From Micropterus salmoides (taxonomy: Eukaryota > Chordata > Actinopteri > Centrarchiformes > Centrarchidae), in assembly GCF_014851395.1 (NCBI RefSeq), contig NW_024040040.1:18791000-18854999 (forward strand): a DNA stretch of 64,000 nucleotides, read 5' to 3'. The notes beneath the pieces are model-generated. The model searched no databases and was not told the origin of the DNA. It was given only the letters and a program-made list of their open reading frames with translations. Below, piece after piece: positions 47,696 through 58,486 of this stretch. The translations under genes were made by a program, and so were the position numbers. Each line of letters opens with the position of its first letter. Positions within the stretch are counted from its first letter, which is position 1.

Positions 47696-48886
47696 TTAAA
47701 GGTTCAGTGTGTAAGTTTTAGTGACATCTAGTGGTGAGGGTTGCAAATTGCACCCCCCTCCGCTATCCAAGCAAGTAGTTATAGCTATGGTACCTGAGAC
47801 AGGACAAAGATGTCATCTATGAGATAGCAGAGAGTTGCCAGTCAAGAAATCAGGTTTCTTTAGAAAGATTTATTAAGAAATTACATTTTCTTAATTATTC
47901 AATAAAACCATATGTTCTTTTTGAATATTATTATTACTTGTTCATTAATAAACAACAGCCACATCAAGAAATGAATTGCTACATGATGTCTCATACTCCT
48001 GTAATACATTATTTTACTGTACTGTAATCATACTTTTTGTTACAACTTGAGAGGGTTGGCTCATCTGGACTAACATACCAAAGTAAATGAAGAACATCTC
48101 AAAAACTATCACATCTAGTGCATCAAGTATGACCGCTGACAGATAACAGGACAATGTAAGCTCACTGTTTCTGCACCACAATCCATTATAAACCACATAA
48201 TACATGAAGTTTACGAATACAGTGTCAGGTGAGGACCGAGGCTTCTCTGGCTTTGCTTAATTAGATAAGCATGCAAATCTTACCAAAATGTCTTTTTAAA
48301 TTTTTAAAAATACAACAGAAATACAAAGTAGTACATAATTTCAGCTTGTGGTAAAACGGTGCAACGTTTTTAATGGGCATTTAGCATGTGAAAATACAAA
48401 TTACACATTTGTGTGCACAACGGGGAAGCAATATCCAAAAAACATTTTTATACAAATCTCATAGAGACGCATCCGGTGCGCTTTGTCACCCTTTCTCAAA
48501 TTGTCGGTATATGACACCCTGAGATGAGAACGGGCTCGATTTTTCTTTCAGGGCAGTAAAAGTTTAGCTGGTTGATGCTTCCATGCTCTAAGCTAACATT
48601 ACAGTTTTATTGCCAATTCATAGTTTTCAGTCACGTGACATGCGCGTTGACCTGGAGGGCAAAACAACAGACCAACATAGCGGTTCACACCACGACTCCC
48701 CTGTAGAGACCCCGCAAAAGCAGTAAAATTTTATTTGGATCACCTTTCAACTTAAAAAAAGAACAATATGAACACAAACTGCAAGTGTTGGGCATATCGG
48801 ATCCATATAACATTACAGCATCCCTATTATGGTATATTGCATTTCTGTCAATAGATCCTCAGAAATATTACACACTGAACCTTTAA
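47696..48886. mobile_element. TTAA-flanked MITE with 15-bp terminal inverted repeats
   Basis: The element runs from 47700 to 48882. AGGTTCAGTGTGTAA at the left end is exactly inverted at 48868-48882. TTAA lies immediately outside both ends (47696-47699 and 48883-48886). TTAA duplication is the hallmark of piggyBac-type insertion. Because TA is contained in TTAA, a TA-targeting (Tc1/mariner-like) origin with one more terminal base pair pair each side cannot be excluded. The left end continues with TTTAGTGACATCTAGTGGTG, a phrase I recall as common in fish. No transposase frame is present. Confidence 0.75.
48240..48534 (-). repeat. Possible nested copy of a CCCGTTCTCA-ended repeat
   Basis: Read on the minus strand, the segment starting at 48534 begins CCCGTTCTCATCTCAGGGTG and continues GACAAAGCGCACCGGATGC. 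It shares its first ten bases with the repeat at 18397. It lies wholly inside the TTAA-flanked element and may be nested or an integral part of it. The far boundary is a guess. Confidence 0.35.
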
Positions 48887-49260
48887 CTAAAAACAAACAG
48901 AGCACCTAAACCGAGCCAATGTTGGCAGCAGCAGGTCAGCTGTAAGCACACCGCAGGACTGGCTGCACGTCGCCCGCTAGCTAGGTTGTTTCCGATATTT
49001 ACAGATTTGTTGTTGCTTCTCTCTAACCAATCAGTAGTCTGCAGTGTTTTCATGTCACCTTTTGTTATTACCTTGGGAGATGGATGGAGGTCATACCCAA
49101 AAGACTTCCAAGTACCATTTTCTCCAATGGAAAACCAAAAAAGTACAGTTGAGGCGAAAAGAGAAGGAGCTTTAGATATACTTGTGGTTATACTGTTGAA
49201 TCTTCCTGGAAAACACAATGTATGCAGGCAAGTGTAAGTGTAAGTGGAAGTAGTAGTGGA
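48887..49260. other. Probable older repeat sequence
   Basis: Includes AAGACTTCCAAGTACCATTT, a phrase that I associate with fish repeats, and tandem AAGTGTAAGTGTAAGTGGA (49229 onward). The minus-strand frame of 111 codons shows no domain and is not supported as a gene. Confidence 0.35.
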
Positions 49261-51000
49261 AGTACTTGCATTAAACCTCTATATGTACACAGCGGATAAA
49301 AGCAAGTATAAGTGTCTTGTGGAAGCATGTACAGTGAAAAAGAAAACTATACTAACCTTCACTGTCAGTTTAAACAATTATGGATTGGATCATACAAAAT
49401 TACAATTTATAAAGTAAACATACGATGCTTTAGACCATCACGCTGAACCTCTCAAACTGATCAGTTAAACTTCTTTATACATTACCAGCTCTTTAAGTCA
49501 ATAGCTGCCTGATCTCTCAATACAAAGCGATCACAGTGGATATGTTTCTCTAAGACTAATTTGCTGAGACACTTCTCGCTTTCACAATGATTGAATTATG
49601 CTTAAGATTTAGCGCCTTGCAAAAATTTCACCATCGTATTCCAAGGGCACGTGGGAGAGTGGATGAACAGGCTGCTCCGGCTGAGTTAACGCTGTTGGTT
49701 TGGGGAGCGGTGCGGTAATTTGTTAAGACTGGGCCCCTGAATTATTAAAGGCGTATGAGTGTTAATAATTCACTGATCACCAAACTGCATGACAGGCCAT
49801 TCATCAGCATGTGTCGCGTCGTGTGTCCGGGCATATGTGTTTATGCCGTGCGTGTGTGTGTTTACTTGCATAACTTGTTATGTGCGTCTGTGGGAGGTTG
49901 CAGGTTCGAGCTGAGCTTTCGAAGAGGAAGCCAACCTCCAAACAAGTGCGTGACATGGTTTTTTTGCATGCACACAGAGTTTTGTATCGTCCCTGTTTCA
50001 CTACTAAGATGAATTTCCGCACCAGTGTGCCTTAATTACACTTCCAGGAGTTAACAGGAAAGGGTAAGGATGAGGAGAACTCACAGTATGTGAGTTTTTG
50101 CACTTTGTGGAATTATCTGAATGAAAGTGCTTCATCATAACCCTGCTTTGAATTTTTATTCCCGGGAATCTAGCCTTGCACAGCCTATGTTTTTTTCCCT
50201 TTAAAAAAAAAACTGTCTTCTCAATGGCAAAGCAAGTATGGTGACAAATTGCCATAAACGGGCAGAAAGCATGCAAATGCAGTGAGGAGACAAATGTCCA
50301 ACCTTGTGTTTAGTCGGAAGCTAAGGTCATCCACCCTCCCATCTATCACTGTTCTAATCAGCTCCACGCAGCCCCAATGCATAGCTCAGTACCTGCTGCA
50401 TAGATAACACAGAGAGAGGGAGAGGAGGAGAGAGATAAAAACAAAACTGATAAAAGATTCAACAAGTAAACATTCATATTGCTCTGGAGCAGCTAGGGTT
50501 TTGTCCGTTCCATTTCTCTGCCTGTTTTTGTGTCTTTCTCTCTACACCACCAATCGACCACCACCTTAAACGCTCACATTCTGGTGTTTGCACCCTCCCA
50601 AACTGTGCCGTGTTTGTTTTGCTTGTCAGGTGTAGACAGAGGGGTTTGACCTGAGATCGCAGAGCTGTATTTGAAGGTGATTGGAGCTGAGTTGTATTGA
50701 AATGCTTTTTTTTTTCCATGTCAGAGGTTCTGGGAGGGGAAACGAGGCAAATCCAGATGTCTGCTCGGTTGTAATTGCAGTTGCACTTGTCTTTTCAGAT
50801 TGCAACACCCAGGTGCATAATCGAAAAGATAGACTGTCTACTATTTTGACTTTACTTTTTTATCACTCCCTTTTGTTCTCTTTAGTTCATTTTGAAACAA
50901 ATTGAAACCCAAACGGCTGCTACTTGATACCTTTTTCTCTCTTTCCTTCCCTACTTCCCTTCTTTCCGTCTTTGTGCTCCCGATGAATGTTTTGTTTGCC
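49261..51000. other. Non-coding DNA, no gene
   Basis: 49590-49760 has mixed composition with a GCACGTGG E-box and could be regulatory. A-run and T-run patches lie at 50202-50212 and 50706-50715. No gene is supported. Confidence 0.5.
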
Positions 51001-51160
51001 CCCGTCAAGCGATCCAGAGATAGTTGAATTAGAGCCTTGCCCCACGCAATTAAAATCATATTATTGCTGGAGTGTGACCCGACCTAATTTAATTGCTGTT
51101 CATGCTCAAAAATGATTAATAGATACAGTTTGTAAATAGCCCGGGCAATGATGACAACGC
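51001..51160. promoter_or_regulatory. Candidate conserved non-coding block
   Basis: CACGCAATTAAAATCATATT, CCTAATTTAATTGCTG and AAATGATTAATAGAT occur within about 80 bp, a dense set of TAAT/ATTA cores. Inference only. Confidence 0.3.
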
Positions 51161-53030
51161 CAAAGATATGGTTAGTTGAGTGCATTATTTCTTGCTAAAA
51201 TAAACATTTGAAAAGCACAATCGGCGTGGCACACTGGATTCCTGAAGTGTTAGCAGCGGTAGTGTCTGATTGTAATAACTTTAAATGAAAGATCAAAGGA
51301 CACAGCGGCGTCCTTAGGGAGAAAGTTTACCCAAACTAGGGAAAAGAAGAGTTGCGTATCATGCATACAGCCTATTAATCATTCAGTTTGCCTACCGTTA
51401 TTACTCGCACGCTTGTCTCCTTTACCAGTGTGTTATTTTGCTTGGCCGACACTGCGGTGGATATTTGTGATGAGACATTTTGCCCCCCAGACAGAATGCA
51501 AGTGTTGCTAAAACCTCACTAGACAGTTTGAGGTGTGTGCACGCGTAGTCTGGTTGTGAATGTGTGTGCATGTACTAGTGTGTGATGAATGTCCTCAGAA
51601 GGACAGACAAATATTATTCTGGCACTTCTAATTGTTAGGATTTGAGGTTAGGATTAAGGATAGTGTTGGAGAATAATTTTAGTCAATGGAAAAGTCCTTA
51701 CAAGTATTATCATATAAATCTAAGCATGTGTTTTTGTCCTTGTGTGTGTGTGTGCCTTTGTGTATCCCCGCTGTCTGGCAGTGCAAGGTAAATGGGTGTG
51801 TGCTCATTAATCTCCGAGCGTGTGATGGAGCAGAGTGGTCGGCCAAGATGCTGAATGTCTAAGCAGGGCGCTGTGCATGTGATTTATCGGGAGGAGCATG
51901 CATTAGGGCCCATTCGTAGCCATTAGCCTGGACAGCTAAGAACGGTGCCACCTCCTACAACAGCCAGAGATGGTGGGCGGTGCCTGTGGTTTACGGCCCA
52001 CAGCTTAGTACATTTTGTCCAGGGTGAATTAAGAGCTACAAATTGTAGTGCCAGTAAGTGTTGATGAAGTACTGAGATTATGATGTTGTTGACAGCTTTG
52101 TTGCTGGGCATGTCTTGCAGCGGTGTTTTTTGGACAGCCCTTCTCAGAGGTCATCTGTCCATCAAGTACGGCACGCTAACGTCTTTCCCTTTGGAGTAGT
52201 ACAGTCTATAGGTGGCATTCTCTTCTCTTAATGCCCAATATACGCAGTTCTTCTGTTTCTACTCCATAAAAAACATAAAATGTAAAGCGGCTTCCTATTA
52301 ATGCAGATATTCCCTGCGTATCCAGATAGCAATAACTCCTCAAGTTCATGAACTGGCTCAAGGTTAAAAGTAGACATAGATTAAAGAGAAACACAAATGC
52401 ACTGTGTGTCACATTCACCTAATTTCTTTCACCACTAATAACAATTAGAAGCTTGACTCCAAAATAAGAATCTCCATGCTAAATGATGCATGCTCTCATG
52501 GTGCAAGGTGGGCATACACCAAATGGCATATGTTCTTGAAAAAAAAAAGGAGAGGGAAACTCAGTTGCAGTAGGATATTGTACAGTTTGGATGAAATTTT
52601 AACCAAACCTTGTGAAGGTTTGGGACGGTAACGAGCAGCTGTAGATGATTTTAAGATGCTAGTATGACTGCAGCAACAGTTTCCTTATTTCTGACAGGAA
52701 TTCATACAAAACAGAACACTAAAAATTAAGAATATAATTATTATTATTAATATAATTTAAGTGTACATTGTTTTAGTTAATTTAGTTCAGTGACATTTTG
52801 ATAGTAAACTCCAAAGACCAGGCGAGACCAGGATCATGAGTCAATAGGGTTTAAGAACGGTCATTATTTAGGCTTTTGCACAAACAAGGGGGATGGCTGG
52901 AGCTAAACAAAGTCCAGCATATTAAATGTTTAACAAAAACATTTATTGTATGTCCTTGCAAAGTTTCATTTGTGGTAGTGACTATTATGTACTGTCTTAC
53001 TGGATGCTTATGTGTGTACACATACAAGGT
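51161..53030. other. Non-coding DNA, no gene
   Basis: TG words near 51739-51752. GTCCTCAGAAGGACAGACAA (51590) is a microsatellite-associated phrase similar in kind to that at 19231. No gene. Confidence 0.55.
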
Positions 53031-53100
53031 TATATATATATATATATGTGTGTGTGCTCATATCTATGCCCCAGTGTGTGTGTGTGTGTCTGTGTGTGTG
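53031..53100. repeat. (TA)n-(TG)n compound microsatellite
   Basis: TA repeat at 53031-53046, then TG runs at 53047-53056 and 53073-53100. Confidence 0.9.
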
Positions 53101-53229
53101 ATGCTAGTCTATATCATCCAGTGTCAGTCCATGTCAGTGGCTGTGTGAATAAGCGAGGTGGGCGGGTGGGGTTATGAGGGGTGACAGGGAGGAGGTGGTA
53201 GGAAAGGGTGGGGGGTGGGGGGGGTCACT
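53101..53229. other. G-rich low-complexity DNA
   Basis: GGGTGGGG-type text near 53150-53225 has several G-runs that could form a quadruplex. Confidence 0.6.
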
Positions 53230-53337
53230 CTATTTTGGCTGAGGTAATCCATCCATTGTGTTGAACTTCTTCATCTGTATCAATTCATTGAAAACACAGC
53301 GGCCCTGTGGAGTGAAACTGAGCCTGCCCACTCCTTT
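53230..53337 (-). other. Exon-like segment, unconfirmed (possible terminal coding exon)
   Basis: On the minus strand a pyrimidine tract ends in GCCCTGTCAAG, a possible splice acceptor whose AG is at 53339-53338. An open frame follows (KGVGRLSFTPQGRCVFNELI and on) and stops at 53232-53230. The 35-residue tail does not look like a low-complexity product, unlike the rest of the frame upstream. I do not recognise the protein, and no other exon of such a gene is visible in the window. It could equally be chance. Confidence 0.15.
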
Positions 53338-53620
53338 CTTGACAGGGCAAAGAGAGAGAGAGTACCACAGGATGGGGTGGTGGTGGGGGAGGACTGGTTC
53401 TGGGGTTTTGGGTGGGGGTCCATGAGGGAAACTTCGGAGAGGGGAAAAAGGGGGTAGCGGACCATGGGAAAAACACAATCCCTGGCCCCTCTATAGCACT
53501 TGTTCCACCCCACTTCACCCGCACACCCACCCTGTGTGTGCCACTTGTCACTGACCCTTGCAACCCCCCTTCTCATTCTCCCCAAGCCTTTGAGTCTGTC
53601 TCTCTCTCTCTGGGTTGCAG

Positions 53621-53767
53621 ATGTATGTCACTACGCTACTCCTCTTCCTCCTCCTCCTCCTCCCCCACGAGTCCGGCGGACCTCCACCTAGGCCCCTACC
53701 TCTACCTCTCATACCCAGGGATGGTGAAGCGTGGTGGGCCAGAGACCCCCGTATGCAGTCCCAATGA
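53621..53767 (+). other. Exon-like segment after a strong acceptor, unconfirmed
   Basis: A tract of TCTGTCTCTCTCTCTCTGGG followed by TTGCAG (ending 53620) makes a textbook-like 3' splice site. An ATG lies at 53621, opening a 48-codon frame that starts MYVTTLLLFLLLLLPHESGG and resembles a signal peptide. The hydrophobic run comes from a CTC/CTT microsatellite, so the resemblance may be accidental. Another frame over the same DNA is Ser-rich and stays open to 53787. No homologue is recognised. Confidence 0.12.
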
Positions 53768-54109
53768 AGAATGGACCAAAGGAATATAGAATAACAGAGA
53801 GGATCCCTTTTCTTTGTGTTCGCACAAAGGGGAAGCAGGCTGGGGCAAGCAATGGAAAAAAAGAGGAAAGAATTGTGTGTCTGTGAGTGTGTTTGTGGTT
53901 ATTGTGCACATACACATGTCCGAGCTGTGTGGATAAGTATACTGTGTATATGTCTCGTCTTCGGGCTGTGAAAGGAGGGGGGGGATTATTGCTGCAACAT
54001 GCGCCCTCAGTGACAGTATAGTAATTGGTGTAAGGCATCCATTCCCTTTGCCACCAGTGACAATATAAGCTTTCATTAAAACATACGGCAGAAATACTTA
54101 TGAAACGAA
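53768..54109. other. Non-coding DNA, no gene
   Basis: TG-rich words (53875-53900) and a G run near 53976-53984. Minus-strand frames of 124-136 codons across this part have no domain. Confidence 0.5.
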
Positions 54110-54470
54110 TCATTACCACGGGCCATTAGCCTGTCTCCTTTCAGTAAGTGAATTTGTCAGCAGTATCCCTTTCAACAACGAAAGCCACGATCATGTTCAG
54201 ATGATGAAGGCGATCACTAACAACAGCTACAGGAATATCTGTATTCCTTAATTATTCCTGTCCTTCTTCTTCAGCCTGTCAATCACTGCTGTTGATGAAC
54301 CAGAGTCAGACGATTAAGCATCAACGCTGACATTACAAGATTGATTTCATCTGTGATGAGGTGTTATCAATATCATTGATTAATTGTTAACACGTGCAAT
54401 TTGGTGGCTGCTTTAATCTGAAGTAATTACAGTAGAATGAGTGGCTGTGTTTCTAGCCTAGGTGGCCCTG
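54110..54470. promoter_or_regulatory. Candidate enhancer with clustered GGAAT/ATTCC sites
   Basis: AGGAATA (54231-54237) pairs with TATTCCT (54242-54248), and ACAGGAAT (54229-54236) is exactly inverted again as ATTCCTGT at 54254-54261. This gives three GGAAT-type sites in 33 bp, reminiscent of TEAD (M-CAT-like) or ETS half-sites. TTAATTATT lies between them. Further right are ATTGATTAATTG and GAAGTAATTACAG. The role is inferred. Confidence 0.4.
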
Positions 54471-54699
54471 TGGCAGTGTTAGTGCCACACTTTCAACATT
54501 CAGATATGCAAGCTGTTAAGTAGCATTAGATGCTTCTTTGCCATGTAAAAATAATGGTAATTGCAACGGCGGCAAGGGATTTCTGCATTTCCAAAACTCA
54601 TGACACAGCACAAAATACAAATCTGCATTACAGCATCGCCCCGCTTTTTCCTTATGTTAATCTCCTCTGGAGCTGTGCTGCTAAAAAGCAAGCCCATGA
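54471..54699. other. Non-coding DNA
   Basis: No feature was recognised. Confidence 0.55.
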
Positions 54700-54860
54700 A
54701 AGTCTTTAGACGGAAGAGGAAAAAGAGAGGCAACCAGCAGGGGGAGGTAAGACAAAAGGAAAAGTAAAGGAGAGCAAGAGAGGAAGAGGACAGGGGAGGC
54801 TAAACAGAGGAGGAATGGTAGAAGAGAAGAGAATGGGGGAGGTTAGAGGAGGGAGGGATG
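54700..54860 (+). repeat. Polypurine (GA-rich) tract
   Basis: About 160 bases are dominated by A and G on this strand, similar in type to 21.03-21.29 kb. It produces spurious Pro/Ser/Leu-rich frames on the minus strand. Confidence 0.7.
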
Positions 54861-56344
54861 CTCTCTTTATGGGGCTCCTATCGATCCCATTGGTTTTTGG
54901 TCGTACATCAAGCGCACCCCCGGCTGAGTGGCAGCCTGGCCGGACCTCCCCGTTTGGTGGCTTGGGGAGAAGAGGGCAGCGTAGCGGCGGCACTCTGGCC
55001 TTTCCTGTGTCCAGCTGTGTGCTCTGCAGGGAGTACAATACAATATTTTGGAGCTGACCAGCAGGGAAAAATCATCCTACTGTACTCTACACCACTGACC
55101 TTTTTGAGTGAGAAAGCCACGCTGTTAAAGAAGATTAGTGCTAACTTGGATTCACTCGTGTTCAAAAATGGTTTATATTAAATTTTGAGGAAATACACTG
55201 AAGATTTCCAAAAACGGGCAATTTCATCTGCTGACGGCTGATTGACTTCAATAATAGTGATATACTTTCATGAGTATCATATTTCAAATGGTGCCAACAG
55301 GATGTTTCAGTTTGTATTAGTGAGCATTCACCAGCCAGAAATGAGCAAGAAGTGTGCAATCTGCAATATCGAACTGATGACTGTGCTTAGAATCAATTGG
55401 AACAGAAAGAGCAGGAGGCTGTTGGAGCCCCCAAGGTTTTTTTTTCAGGAGATATGGGTGTATTTTCTTATTGGACTTCATTGACAAAAACACTCCCAAA
55501 TTGTTCTTGCTGGGGTTGCTGCACATGACATCACAATTCCCTGATTTTTTATTGTGCTGTCAGGGAGCAGTTTGCGTTCCTAAATAGGAGTTCAGTGTGA
55601 CATAGTGATGCATCAATGTCCAACAATTGTCTGTCATTTCACTCTAACAAACAGACACTTACTTCAAACTTTGCTGAGATTCTAGACAGCATTTAGGGAA
55701 AAAGCTCTCCTAAGTCGAGCAGCATCCACCTCTAAGTGTTGTGTTGGTTGTTATAAATGATATATCACTTAGTTCATTTTCAGTATCTAAGAGTTTAACA
55801 GTCTTTTTTCAGGGTGTGACACCGGGACAGGCTGTGAAGTTTTCCCCTTTGCACGAGTCTCACTCAACTGCTGTCGAGGTGACATGCTGTTCACCCACAG
55901 CTTTCACTAAAAGAACAGGAGAAAGGTGTGCAGGCACGTGCGTACTGTTGGCATAATCCTACTTTTAGTGTACCTGTACCTACAGCTACTGTATTATACT
56001 GCCACAATGAGCTTTTTACCTCTCTAATTACCAAACTAATGCCATGTCTGACAAAATGTAACTTGTCTGTATCCAATATGTATATATCCAATACTCTTAC
56101 TAATTGTTACATCTACAAAAATTCCTCTTTTCAAAAGTATTTATATCTACCATATATATGCAATAATTGTTTCTAATATCAGCTAAACAGCTTTAATTTA
56201 AATTATGCTTTGATTCTGGTGTTTTCTAAAGTTTGGCACCCTCTTTTGTTCTCTCTGCAGTCCGCACACACTCAATATATGGATATTCTGTATGTGGATG
56301 TATATATGTTTACAAAATATCATTATATTTGCCATCTTGTTTGT
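54861..56344. other. Non-coding DNA, no gene
   Basis: 54880-55030 is GC-richer. The rest is AT-rich. Open frames are short and have no domain. Confidence 0.55.
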
Positions 56345-56505
56345 ATACATTCTTCCAGAGGTTTTTTTCCTGTAAAGGTTTTTTTGGTTAGTTTTTCTTT
56401 CTTCAAATCGAGGATCTAAAGATAGAGGGTGCTGTATGCTGTACAGATTGTAACACCCCTTGAGATATTGGGCTGTATAGCTAACTAAAATTGACTTGAC
56501 TCAAA
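56345..56505 (+). repeat. L2-like LINE 3' tail
   Basis: A T-rich run (GGTTTTTTTCCTGTAAAGG) is followed by AATCGAGGATCTAAAGATAG, GCTGTACAGATTGTAACACC and GATATTGGGCTGTATAGCTA, and ends in AAAATTGACTTGACT. The order and phrases agree with the 3' end of an L2-type LINE common in fish, as I recall it. It is 5'-truncated and without an open frame. A shorter relative lies at 10.9 kb. Confidence 0.65.
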
Positions 56506-57180
56506 AGGAGAATTAGGACTTCTTTTTACACATTAAAACAAGACATTTACTCTTCAGTATTTTAAATCATCATTTATGGCTGCAAACATAAAGCCTCACT
56601 TCGGCTTTGTGAAAGTTTCAACTTTTATCAAAATTTCAGTGTTCCCGACTTAGATGTTTTCACATCCGCACAAGTATTACTTTACATTCTGCTTGCTGTC
56701 AATCACCTGACACCCACAGGAAGAAACTGAAGCCTACTCCAGGAAATAATCCTTCAGAAACATGCTGCTTTACAAACTGTACTGTCACATCCAGGTCTTT
56801 TTATTTAGAAAGGCTTTGTTAGCCAGGACAGCAGTTACTTTTAGGCTAGATTTCAAACTTGATACTGTTTTTAAAAACAATCAATTCATAACAGGAGTGA
56901 ATTAGAGCTGAATGTTTTCAGAAAATAACAATATGGGTCGAGGTGAGTCATGCTTGGTTGCTCGAGTCAAAGGTGTTACTGGTGATTGCGGAGGACAGAT
57001 CGGGGAAAGCATCGAAGGGCCCTCCAGTTTGCTCCAACGCCCTGAGCTGCCTCTATGCGTGTATGAGCCTCATTTCTCTGAGACAAGAAGAAGGAGAAAA
57101 AAATGTAGGACGTGAGGTTCGAGGGGGATGAAGGAAGGAGAGGAGAGGTTGGAGAGTGTGGGGGAGAGGTGAAGGGGGCG
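56506..57180. other. Non-coding DNA, no gene
   Basis: AT-rich, then purine-rich from about 57085 to 57180. No gene. Confidence 0.55.
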
Positions 57181-57440
57181 TTGCTGTGGCTGTCCGGTGA
57201 GATCCGCTCACAGCTGCCTCCCCTCCTCAACGGCTCCTCCGGTGAAAAGGGCCCTGAGTGGTGAGCGGATCCATTTCAGCGTGGAAACCCCACACACACA
57301 AAGCTCTGAAAGCTGCTCTTATGCCACGTCTCGGTATCTCTTACCTGTTAGCCCGATTAATTATTCCCCCAAGTACAGGAGCCAGGGAAAGGAGACACCG
57401 CGGATGGGCCAGCAAGATAGGGCTGAACTCTCTCAACTGA
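57181..57440. promoter_or_regulatory. Candidate regulatory block with 11-bp inverted repeat
   Basis: GATCCGCTCAC (57201-57211) is exactly inverted as GTGAGCGGATC (57261-57271). TCCGGTGA is directly repeated at 57193-57200 and 57238-57245. The composition is GC-richer than the flanks. No exon could be supported. Confidence 0.35.
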
Positions 57441-58440
57441 ACGAGAGAGGCCAGATAAAGAAAAGGTGGGTGGTGGGGTGAAGGAGAGGAAGAGGAGGGG
57501 GAAAGCTCTGTTGTCTCTTTTTACTCTCTCAACCTACAGAAGGAGTTTCAATCTCCAGCTCTTCAGCTAATGTACTAGAAAGTTGCTCTTACAATGTACC
57601 CACACTTTCTTAGTCACAGCAGAGTAGGTTGAAAGAGCCAATAGCATAGTTAGTCAGCCTTTTTGCTTTTCCCCTTCATCTATCAGCCCAAGCGACAGCA
57701 TGCATGACACGTGAAAGACCCCTCATCCCTTCTGGAAAAAAAAAAGTTAAGTTGTGTTTCCGCTGTTAGTGTTGGGCACCCTGGAGCATGTCATGCGGAT
57801 GCCGTTTTTTGGCAGGAAAAACACTGATGCAGTGACCAGGAACTCCATTAAATGTGGCACTCGCTGCATGCCCTGATTGCTCTGAGCAGCAGGCAGTGGT
57901 TTGTCTTTGTGTGAGGGTATATAGTCCGCTTTGAGAAATAAAGTGTCTTAGTGTGATGTCTGGTCAGCTGATTTCACTTTTAATTTGAGATAGAGAACAA
58001 AAACACTAATTTCAATTACCAAAATTCAAAGGTACGAACCTATCTAACCAGTTCGCCATAGAGCATCCAATCGCTTTCATGAACAAGCACTTCCTGGTTA
58101 TGCAGAGCAGGGGTTTCCATGGCTATCAATCAGCCAATAGCAGCACAGCTTCTCAGAGCAGCGTGTTGAGAGCGCAGGTCTCTGGGGCAGCCTGTCTTTT
58201 TAAACAAGGCCAGACACTTCACAGACAGGGAGAGGGCCAATTAATTCTGCCGGGGGCAACGCTCCTAGGTTAGCATTTGCTTATAGTGATAAATTGGCGC
58301 TTTGTATCCACAGTAAACTACCTAGGCTCCCCCTGTTTTGGCTGGCTTGGCAGGTCCAGGAGTGATGTCATGGGGTTCAGGCTGATTAGTCGGGTGTGCC
58401 TCGTCCTTTTTCACAGGGTCACTGCACTACTGTCTGTGTA
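57441..58440. other. Non-coding DNA, no gene
   Basis: An A run at 57737-57746. The stretch 58090-58400 is of mixed composition and may be regulatory, without a clear pattern. Confidence 0.5.
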
Positions 58441-58458
58441 AAATTAATTAAAAGCTGG

Positions 58459-58486
58459 CTGGGGTTAGTGTCCACACTAATTCCAG
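58459..58486. other. Short hairpin with homeodomain-like cores
   Basis: CTGGGGTTAGTGT pairs with ACACTAATTCCAG across a 2-base centre, 11 of 13 positions complementary. It follows AATTAATTAAAAGCTGG and lies in an enhancer-like stretch. Confidence 0.4.

Noticed and set aside
48883..49218. 111-codon minus-strand frame beside the TTAA-flanked element, considered as a transposase remnant
   Set aside because: No transposase motif is visible, and the DNA resembles a non-coding repeat.
53412..53789. 125-codon plus-strand frame with a Ser run
   Set aside because: The Ser run is a TCC microsatellite. The upstream half reads through the proposed intron-like pyrimidine tract.
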